A DNA stretch of 37,098 nt from Saprospiraceae bacterium (lineage in GTDB: Bacteria; Bacteroidota; Bacteroidia; Chitinophagales; Saprospiraceae), in NCBI GenBank assembly GCA_013002995.1, contig JABDLO010000449.1, positions 1 through 37,098 on the forward strand. The letters are read 5' to 3'. Of the stretch, positions 16,400-23,430 are shown piece by piece. Every line of letters starts with the position of its first letter. Position 1 is the first letter of the stretch. The notes below the pieces were generated by a model. That model ran no database searches and had not been told where the DNA came from. It saw nothing but the letters and a program-made list of their open reading frames with translations. Both the position numbers and the translations under genes were made by a program.

Positions 16400-17968
16400 T
16401 CAGTTATTGTAGTCTGAAATTACTATGCCAGAAGGTTTTAATGAACCGTCGGTCCTGAATAAGCCATAGTATTTCTGAACATGTTTTAACCAGGGCTTCC
16501 ACCCAAATACCTCAGAAGGCGCTTCTGAAAAGTCATAAAGCGCCCATAGACAATAGGGTGTGTTTTCATTATTGCGAAGAACGATTAATACTTCTGAGAT
16601 ATATTTAGCCTGATCATCTTCGTTCCCACCACCGGGTAAGAAAAGAAAAGAGGAGGATGGCATACCAGTTTCCTGGATCATGATTGTTTTATCAACCAGG
16701 CTGTCCTTAAGGGTTCTTATCTGACGATCCAGCAGTGATGGATCCTCATAGAAATGAAAAGATACGAAATCAAGATACTCACTGAGTAAAAGAGCATATT
16801 GAGACTTGGACCATCCAATGGTTATCAGCTGCCGGGGAGCATATTCCCTGGCACGCTGAGCCATTAAGGTCAGCCAGCTTATAACGGTTTCTTTGCCATA
16901 ATTTTCAAAATCTCTGTCCGGTTCATTCTTCAGATCCCATGCAAGGATGTTTTTGCGATTGGAATACCTGGTGAGGATGGTTTCTAATTGACGGTCGGTC
17001 GCTGCATATTGTCGCATGGAATATCCTTCCGGAAAATCAAAAAGCGTTATGATCAGTGCCATTCCATATTCTTCTGACAAGTCTATCAATTGATCCATCT
17101 TGTTTAATAGAGCATTGGAAACTTTACCTTTCCCGAATATTCCATATGGAACAAAAATCCTTGCCGTATTCAATTTTAAATCGGCCATATTCTTGAAATC
17201 CCTCTCAATGGTGTCTAAGTTGAATTCCTCCCAGAATTTTAACCAGGGAGAATGGGCCGGGTAATAATTTATTCCTTTTACCAAAAACAAACTGTCTCCC
17301 CGATAGAATTTTCCGTCACTACATTTAAAAAAAGAAGAATCACTTGGTGATGAGGATGAAGCTTTCGTGGACATCGATTGACCGGCAGATTTATGAAAGT
17401 GCCTGATCCTCCAATTACCATCTTCCAACACCATAACTACACTGAAATCAGCAATCTCAATACCATCGGCAATGATTCGACCTGTACCTTTATCCCGTAT
17501 CTTCTTTCGTATTTCTACATCTTTGTCAGTAAATGAAATCAACTTTCTATCTAAAGAAAACAAATTCACTTCCAGATGGTGACAAAGATCTATGCGATTT
17601 ATTTCCCACTTCTCCTGATTGGTCATAGATCGTTGTAAGGTCTCCTTAAGTCCTTTTGAGAAATAGTCTTGAGCGGCAATTACATTCCTCTTTTCTATAC
17701 TGGTATTAAATACATACCATGCCTGGACGTAAGCTCGTTCGATCGTTTTCTGCATTGCAGCGTCAAGCCTTTCATAGGTATTGCTCCATTCAACTTTGGG
17801 AGAGTGCTCTTCAATTGCACCTGAGGTCAGCGTTTCAATATATTGGTCTGCTCCGGAATTAAAATAGGCTATGATCTTACTCAATCCGCTTATAGTAAAT
17901 GACATCAATATTACAATGACTGTATACATCAATATTCTTCGATATGTCTTCTTTTTGATTGCCGTCAT
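16400..17968 (-). CDS. Membrane-anchored glycoside hydrolase (GH5-like, clan A) with NTF2-like domain
   Basis: 522 residues. Residues 1-30 hold one N-terminal transmembrane anchor (ILMYTVIVILMSFTISGLSK). A periplasmic NTF2-like domain follows (~50-200, ending NWRIRHFHKSAG), then a (beta/alpha)8 glycosidase (~215-520). The acid/base Glu is in LKNEPD (~349) and the nucleophile Glu in IQETGMP (~432), the clan GH-A pattern; FLVKGINYYPAHSPW and NTARIFVPYG also fit GH5-like enzymes. I use the ATG at 17968, which overlaps the lipoprotein TGA as ATGA; a GTG at 17974 is possible. It is the third gene of the GT-C/lipoprotein operon, so it probably trims or releases the polysaccharide in the periplasm. 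Substrate is unknown. Confidence 0.82.
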   Translation of the reverse strand: MTAIKKKTYRRILMYTVIVILMSFTISGLSKIIAYFNSGADQYIETLTSGAIEEHSPKVEWSNTYERLDAAMQKTIERAYVQAWYVFNTSIEKRNVIAAQDYFSKGLKETLQRSMTNQEKWEINRIDLCHHLEVNLFSLDRKLISFTDKDVEIRKKIRDKGTGRIIADGIEIADFSVVMVLEDGNWRIRHFHKSAGQSMSTKASSSSPSDSSFFKCSDGKFYRGDSLFLVKGINYYPAHSPWLKFWEEFNLDTIERDFKNMADLKLNTARIFVPYGIFGKGKVSNALLNKMDQLIDLSEEYGMALIITLFDFPEGYSMRQYAATDRQLETILTRYSNRKNILAWDLKNEPDRDFENYGKETVISWLTLMAQRAREYAPRQLITIGWSKSQYALLLSEYLDFVSFHFYEDPSLLDRQIRTLKDSLVDKTIMIQETGMPSSSFLFLPGGGNEDDQAKYISEVLIVLRNNENTPYCLWALYDFSEAPSEVFGWKPWLKHVQKYYGLFRTDGSLKPSGIVISDYNN

Positions 17969-19188
17969 TTCCACTGAATATTCAAAAGTTGAAAATGGTC
18001 ACCAACATAAATATTAATGCGGTATGCACCCGGTGAATAAAGGATATCTGATAATGATAAATGATAACTTCCGTTCTCCAACATTCCATATTTCCATACA
18101 TCATATTGATCTCCCTGAATATGGAATGCCACCCTATATCCATCCGGCAGGAACTGGTTCAATGATCCCTTCAATGGGCCTACATGAATGGCCTTGATAT
18201 CTTCAATATATTTAGCTGTGATCCCTTGAATGAATGGTTCAAAAATTACTTTTACCAGGTTGCTTCTGGCAATATTGGCGATCTGTCCCTGAATTTCTAA
18301 TTCCATTGGACGGTCAGGATGTTCAAAAAATAGTCGAGCAATACCACCGATCGTTGGAGCTTGATACAGTGCTACCATCTTATCATTGCTCATGAGGAAG
18401 AAGTTTACAATGGTTCCATCTGTGATGATATTATTAGAGGAATCTTCAATAACAGTGGTAGATACCACACTTACCGTTCTACCATCGGCATAAGGTGTTG
18501 AAAGCACGATTTTGATCTTAAAATCCATTGGGGCAGAAGGTTTTATATAAATATGCTCCTCCAGGGAATTGGATTGATCGACCGATGCTCCAAGGTACCA
18601 TTTTCCGGTTTTGTCACCACTCAGATATCTTTTCGAGGCTGTTAAGTGTTTTAATTGAATGATTTCATTGATGTTTTCATCAGCAGTGCTTAATCCAAAA
18701 TCAAGCTCATAGGTATCAGCAACATTGCCAAAGGTATCCAAAGGTATGGCTACCATCATACCTTCTTCCTGACCGCCTGCAATAATGGTTTTAGGTCCTA
18801 CATATGTTTCGAGAATACCCATTGGCTTACCAGCCTTGATGACCAGTGATCCTGAACAACAGGATTGTCCCATATAATTCAATTGATAGGTTACTACCCC
18901 ACTGTGGATAAGATCCTGTCCTTTTATTTGAAGATCACCTGATCCATTTATTAAATAGACAGGATAGATGCGGTCACCGAATGTTCCGGACCACATTAGA
19001 TGAACAGTATCATTGATTTCGGGACCACATGTTACCTTAATATTTATACCATCACCCACAGAGGGGAAAGGATTATCCAGAAGAACTTCACAGAAATTAA
19101 ATTGAATGGACTTTGGTTCATCAATACCAGGGGCTTGGCACGATGACAGTGAGAGAATTAATATTGATATGTACGATAACAATTTCAT
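17965..19188 (-). CDS. Lipoprotein of the polysaccharide operon, function unknown
   Basis: 407 residues with a lipoprotein signal peptide ending in lipobox LSSC (Cys17). The mature part is beta-rich with Ig/filamin-like segments (VGDGINIKVTCGPEIND, GVVTYQLNYMG, NNIITDGTIVNFFL, IANIARSNLVKVIFEPF). The DGTIVNF / G.ARL pattern recalls invasin/Ig-like domains. No enzyme motif is seen. It begins 3 bases after the stop of the GT-C-like gene and overlaps the glycosidase start by 4 bases (ATGA), so the three proteins probably form one envelope complex. A role in polymer assembly or anchoring is inferred only from context. Confidence 0.8.
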   Translation of the reverse strand: MKLLSYISILILSLSSCQAPGIDEPKSIQFNFCEVLLDNPFPSVGDGINIKVTCGPEINDTVHLMWSGTFGDRIYPVYLINGSGDLQIKGQDLIHSGVVTYQLNYMGQSCCSGSLVIKAGKPMGILETYVGPKTIIAGGQEEGMMVAIPLDTFGNVADTYELDFGLSTADENINEIIQLKHLTASKRYLSGDKTGKWYLGASVDQSNSLEEHIYIKPSAPMDFKIKIVLSTPYADGRTVSVVSTTVIEDSSNNIITDGTIVNFFLMSNDKMVALYQAPTIGGIARLFFEHPDRPMELEIQGQIANIARSNLVKVIFEPFIQGITAKYIEDIKAIHVGPLKGSLNQFLPDGYRVAFHIQGDQYDVWKYGMLENGSYHLSLSDILYSPGAYRINIYVGDHFQLLNIQWK

Positions 19189-19191
19189 CTG

Positions 19192-22100
19192 CTAATCTTC
19201 ATAGGCTATTGAGGTAAAACTTTCTACATTGAACCTCACTGAATAATTTAAACCATCCACTGAGATTTTAAATTTAGGAGTGGCAAGTTGTATTAATGAA
19301 TTGATGCCAGGGGTAATCCTATTAGTAAGGCCGTTAACAATGATATCACCTTCTTCCGCAATATCAATAATACTGACATCATCTATATCGGATAAAGACA
19401 ACTTCCAGGAAAGTTTTCTTTGTGGTTTTACACCAAATGGTAGGTAATTAATGTCAATCCATTTTAGAGTATCCCCTTCATACTGGCTCGTCATAACTTT
19501 AGGGATCACGACTTCTTCCGTACCGTGATTGAATAAATTAACAATGACCTGATCGGAATTGGTGACATTAGAAAACTCCAATGCGGTATTCTGATATATA
19601 TTTTCATCGGTAACGACTGAACGTATGAATAGCACAAAAGAAGATGGAATCCTTTCTTCGAAATCATTCGTATTCAGACTGCTGGTTCTCTCTTCCTGTA
19701 AATTGATTAGAAAGGAGGTGGATTCTTTGGGCATCAAACGGCAATTGATATAATCACGTGCATTGAACGATAACAATTCTTCCTGGAACTGATCATAAAT
19801 GACAGCTGAAACAGTAACGTGTGCAGGATCATTGTCCACATTGATCAGCTCACCGATTACAAAATATTGACTGTCTCTCTGGATCATTTGGGATTGAATC
19901 ACACATACTTCCGGGCGATCCACAATGTCTCTTTGAAGGGTATAATTAACCAATGCTTTTCTTCTCCCCTGGCTGTAAAAGTCAATGCTTGTTTGATTTA
20001 CCAGGACATCAGCAGGTTCAGTTGGATCGTTACTGGAAGGCTGTATATACCATCGATTATCTTTTTTCAGAACAGTATAATTTTCAATTGTTTTATACTC
20101 TTCCAATGAAGTTATCCAATTGGCTGTAGCCGATACCAATACACTATCATTTCCTATGGGCCTTTCTTCAAGGGATAAGGAATCAAGCTTGGCATAAGAA
20201 GACAGCATCCCACCTTTTATGGATTGCTGAAGTAAAAACTGTTCCAGGGAAGGGCGGGTGTCCGGATCTAAATATTCGTATGCTTTATTGAAATTCTTAA
20301 AATCTATTTCATGGTAAAAGGCTTGCAGGAGATTATCTGGATTGTGATAATCACTTGTTTCAATGGTTTGATATATATTAATGCCAATGATAAATACAAT
20401 CAGACCCAATATCCAGGTTGCCTGAATCGGCCAGAGAATGCTATGTACTCCTTTTAGGTGTTTAACAGGAATATCAATTGCAAGATTTTCCTGATTGGTT
20501 TTGAATGCTTTCAACCATATAAGATAGGAGATCAGCAAGAGGAAAAATGAAATTGGAAGGATTCCCCACATCAAGCGTTGGGTTTTCGGAATTTCTTTTT
20601 TGGGAAGGATAGCAGGCAAAGGCGGGACATCGGGTTTTTCCCAGACAACAATATCATTTTCCAGGGATTGTAGTTTTCTCCATCCGCTGTAATGCAACAA
20701 TGGATCATAAAACTGGTCATTGGAAAATATAAATTTTAAGTTGTACCGTTCAGGGACAGTCAGGAATTGTCTTAGTGCACTGATGCCATCCTCTCCACGG
20801 TACTTGGCATTTTCAAGCCTCTCAACTGCTCTGGATGTCATTTCAGGAAGCCGTCGTACAGAATGGTAATTTCCATCGACACTGAGGGCATCCGTATTGG
20901 CAGCAAGCCATGCCATCTGATCTCCAAATCCAAGTGTGAGATACCTCCACCGGTCGTGGTAGTCCTTTTCAAGAAACTTGGTAATGGGTTCAATATCGAT
21001 GCGTTCAGGTTGGAGCGTCCTGAAAAAACTGATGTTTACAACCAGAACAAAGGAAACTACGATACCCCCAAGGATAAGAAATCTGAAAGCCCTGTAAGTC
21101 CATGACCCTGCCCGGGTAGTGAGTAATTCTTTAAACCTCCCCTGAAACAATTCAATAATAAATAGACCCCAGAATGGTAGACCAATCAATGTACCCCAGT
21201 AAGTAAAGCGATCAAGCGTGAGGATCTCAAAGGCCGTGTCACCCAGCATCATTCGTGGGATGGGAGTAGTTCCCCCAGTTCCTAATACAAACAATAATGA
21301 CACCGAAAGAAACAGAAAAATGTACCGCTTACGGAAAAGCCTGGTAAAAAGAAAAGGAAGAAATAACAACATCATACCCCATGGTATCAGAAAAAACACC
21401 AATCCAGAAGACGTAACGTCGATGAATGAATCCCTGGAACCATGAGGGATCGGCACCTGGGTTATAGGATCAGATTTGGACCAATACCAATAAGGAAAAA
21501 TAACTGTAATTGTAATGGCAATAACAGTCATTCCAAAAGCCATTAACCTGGGTATCAGACGCCATGCTTCTTGAAAGAAATATCTGAATGTAACCTCTTC
21601 ATCACCTAATTTTTCCTGTACCCGATCAAATACAGCAACACCTAAAACCGGCATGACAAAAAACACCATCCCAAAAATGGTGGTAACATGATGAGCTGTA
21701 GAAATAACTGCAAAAAAAAGCAATGAAAGGACCAGCCTTGATCGGCTGTCATTTCTCAACCATCGGTATATTTCAGGACAAGCATTCAGCAGCAGTGCGG
21801 ATCCGGTAAGGCTCGGCATCTGACCGAATATGTGTAAAGCCTCAGCTATGGAAGTTGAAAATACAGCCATTAAAGCAGCCATTAAAGCAGCTTTCTGCCC
21901 TACCCAGATCAATGAAAAATGATATACCCCTCGTATAATTAAAAATACCACCAGGCAAGACCACAGGATAATTCCAAGCTCTAATCCAACTATTTTAGAA
22001 ATTAAGGCTACACAGTGATGCACCAGGGGTGGATAACTCGTAACCGTAAAACCAGTATACCACCGGTAATCCCATGTATCGAACCAGCTCTTTTCATAGT

Positions 22101-22233
22101 GGTCAGCGAAGAAAATATGTACAAAGATATCATAGGTGTCATCGTATGTAAAGAACATTAACGAAGTATGGATAACCACCCCAAGTAAGATGACCAGGTA
22201 GTAATACTTTTTATGGTTTGTGTTCAATGACAT
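19192..22233 (-). CDS. Large multi-spanning membrane protein, GT-C / PTPS-related-like, with extracytoplasmic C-terminus
   Basis: 1013 residues. The N-terminal ~430 residues are hydrophobic with about ten membrane helices. The first extracytoplasmic loop carries DDTYD (31-35), and FTVTSYPPLVHH follows, as in GT-C glycosyltransferases and the '6-pyruvoyl-tetrahydropterin synthase-related' membrane family. These use a loop Asp with lipid-linked sugars outside the inner membrane. Two more helices lie at ~551-571 and ~598-622. After them come an NTF2-like domain (~640-740, ending NRWYIQPS) and a beta-rich tail (~750-1013). It leads an operon with the lipoprotein (3-base gap) and glycosidase. Glycan transfer or polymerisation is inferred. 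Confidence 0.72.
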   Translation of the reverse strand: MSLNTNHKKYYYLVILLGVVIHTSLMFFTYDDTYDIFVHIFFADHYEKSWFDTWDYRWYTGFTVTSYPPLVHHCVALISKIVGLELGIILWSCLVVFLIIRGVYHFSLIWVGQKAALMAALMAVFSTSIAEALHIFGQMPSLTGSALLLNACPEIYRWLRNDSRSRLVLSLLFFAVISTAHHVTTIFGMVFFVMPVLGVAVFDRVQEKLGDEEVTFRYFFQEAWRLIPRLMAFGMTVIAITITVIFPYWYWSKSDPITQVPIPHGSRDSFIDVTSSGLVFFLIPWGMMLLFLPFLFTRLFRKRYIFLFLSVSLLFVLGTGGTTPIPRMMLGDTAFEILTLDRFTYWGTLIGLPFWGLFIIELFQGRFKELLTTRAGSWTYRAFRFLILGGIVVSFVLVVNISFFRTLQPERIDIEPITKFLEKDYHDRWRYLTLGFGDQMAWLAANTDALSVDGNYHSVRRLPEMTSRAVERLENAKYRGEDGISALRQFLTVPERYNLKFIFSNDQFYDPLLHYSGWRKLQSLENDIVVWEKPDVPPLPAILPKKEIPKTQRLMWGILPISFFLLLISYLIWLKAFKTNQENLAIDIPVKHLKGVHSILWPIQATWILGLIVFIIGINIYQTIETSDYHNPDNLLQAFYHEIDFKNFNKAYEYLDPDTRPSLEQFLLQQSIKGGMLSSYAKLDSLSLEERPIGNDSVLVSATANWITSLEEYKTIENYTVLKKDNRWYIQPSSNDPTEPADVLVNQTSIDFYSQGRRKALVNYTLQRDIVDRPEVCVIQSQMIQRDSQYFVIGELINVDNDPAHVTVSAVIYDQFQEELLSFNARDYINCRLMPKESTSFLINLQEERTSSLNTNDFEERIPSSFVLFIRSVVTDENIYQNTALEFSNVTNSDQVIVNLFNHGTEEVVIPKVMTSQYEGDTLKWIDINYLPFGVKPQRKLSWKLSLSDIDDVSIIDIAEEGDIIVNGLTNRITPGINSLIQLATPKFKISVDGLNYSVRFNVESFTSIAYED

Positions 22234-22302
22234 CTACTGTTAAAAATCTATCTCGGGGAAAGATACAATCCTAAACCCATTTTCTGAAAACTGGGGAATA
22301 TC

Positions 22303-22333
22303 TACCATTCTCAAGGTAGAATTTACCGCTCAT
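22303..22333 (+). promoter_or_regulatory. LytTR-type direct repeat upstream of the GT2 gene
   Basis: TACCATTCTC (22303) and TACCGCTCAT (22324) are exactly 21 bp apart. The first copy matches 8 of 10 bases of the TACCAAACTC repeats before the STAS gene. The second copy begins 42 bp before the -7-like box at 22366, the same offset as at the STAS promoter. It could also serve the divergent GT-C operon. Confidence 0.55.
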
Positions 22334-22365
22334 CGAGTAATCTCTAAGTGCCTGATTCTTAGGCT

Positions 22366-22373
22366 CATATTTG
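22366..22373 (+). promoter_or_regulatory. -7-like element of the GT2 promoter
   Basis: CATATTTG matches TAnnTTTG with one mismatch, 34 bases before the ATG. The expected -33 position lacks TTG, consistent with an activator-dependent promoter. Confidence 0.4.
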
Positions 22374-22406
22374 AGGTATAATTCAAACAAATAAAACTAA
22401 AATAGA

Positions 22407-23216
22407 ATGAAATCTGGAATAATTATACCCTGTTACAATGAAGCCAATCGATTACAATTTCAAGAATTCGATCAATTCCTTAAAGACGACCGAGATACGG
22501 TTTTGTGTTTTGTGAATGACGGCAGCAAAGATGCAACCCTTGAATTGTTGAATCAATTCCAACAAAGTCACCTTGAAAGAGTACATGTATACGATATGCC
22601 ACAAAACCAGGGGAAAGCGGAAGCTGTGCGTGCAGGTATCAACTACATGCTAGAATTAGGTACTTGTGATAATCTGGGATTTATGGATGCCGATCTCTCA
22701 ACCAGCTTCGAGGAATACCTGGGATTGGTCGATAACCTTAAGTGTGAATCCAGGAATTTACAGCTGGTTTTTGGCTCCAGGAAAGGGGAAGCTTCATCAA
22801 ATACTGAAAGAGGTTTTTTTAGAAAATTGATGTCAACCATAATCGGTAGTATGATCAGGATCCTTTTACAGCTTCCAATCAATGATACTCAATGTGGTGC
22901 CAAGGTATTTTCACTGGATGCTGCCAGATATTGCTTTAGCAGACCATTTGTATCGAGGTGGTTATTCGATGTAGAAATATTTATAAGGATGAGAACACGA
23001 CATTCCAGAAAACAAGTGATGCAAATTCTGGCAGAAATTCCATTAAAAAAGTGGGTAGCGGTAGGAGATAGCAAGATCACCATGAGTGAATCGGTTAAGA
23101 TCCCGGCACAACTTTTAAAAATTGCTGGCACCTATTATCTCAAGCCACAATTTGCTGAAGGAGTGAGAGCGGCTTCCATATTGTTCTTAAGTCTCATGCC
23201 ATTTCTCAGATCATAG
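22407..23216 (+). CDS. Glycosyltransferase family 2 (dolichyl/polyprenyl-phosphate glycosyltransferase-like)
   Basis: 269 residues with a GT-A fold: IIIPCYNEANRL at the start, FVNDGSKDAT, NQGKAEAVRAGI, the DXD-like FMDADLSTS, LVFGSRKGEAS, a membrane-proximal amphipathic stretch (KLMSTIIGSMIRILLQLP), NDTQCGAKVF and WLFDVEIFIR. These match enzymes of the Alg5/GtrB kind that load glucose or a similar sugar onto polyprenyl phosphate on the cytosolic side. Such lipid-linked sugars are the donors for GT-C enzymes, so it may supply the GT-C-like protein encoded divergently 173 bases away. The gene is monocistronic, with a terminator at 23298-23333. Confidence 0.87.
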   Translation: MKSGIIIPCYNEANRLQFQEFDQFLKDDRDTVLCFVNDGSKDATLELLNQFQQSHLERVHVYDMPQNQGKAEAVRAGINYMLELGTCDNLGFMDADLSTSFEEYLGLVDNLKCESRNLQLVFGSRKGEASSNTERGFFRKLMSTIIGSMIRILLQLPINDTQCGAKVFSLDAARYCFSRPFVSRWLFDVEIFIRMRTRHSRKQVMQILAEIPLKKWVAVGDSKITMSESVKIPAQLLKIAGTYYLKPQFAEGVRAASILFLSLMPFLRS

Positions 23217-23297
23217 TACCTGGTAAACCAGGCAAATATATCGTGCTTAATAAAAATTAATTCTCATATTCAAGGCAAGCATGGATACCTTGCCATT

Positions 23298-23333
23298 AAG
23301 GAGGTTGTTGTAAGTAACAGCTTCCTTTTTTTT
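23298..23333 (+). terminator. Rho-independent terminator of the GT2 gene
   Basis: A 12-bp stem (23298-23309 with 23316-23327, two G-U pairs) closes a 6-base loop. It runs into an eight-T tract at 23326-23333. On the minus strand the same region offers only a weaker 6-bp hairpin (23274-23294) for the convergent TPR gene. Confidence 0.7.
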
Positions 23334-23430
23334 GTCCATTAGGAATGGACAAGATCAAGGACTTGCTTTTCCTTTATTGTTAAAATCAATAGCCTTTAAT
23401 CAACATTCATTGTTATGATCAGGGTCCGTA

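Noticed and set aside
23334-23353. Hairpin GTCCATT-AGG-AATGGAC as terminator
   Set aside because: Its T run is on the wrong side for the plus strand, and the minus strand has an A run after it. The preceding hairpin (23298-23333) is a better terminator.
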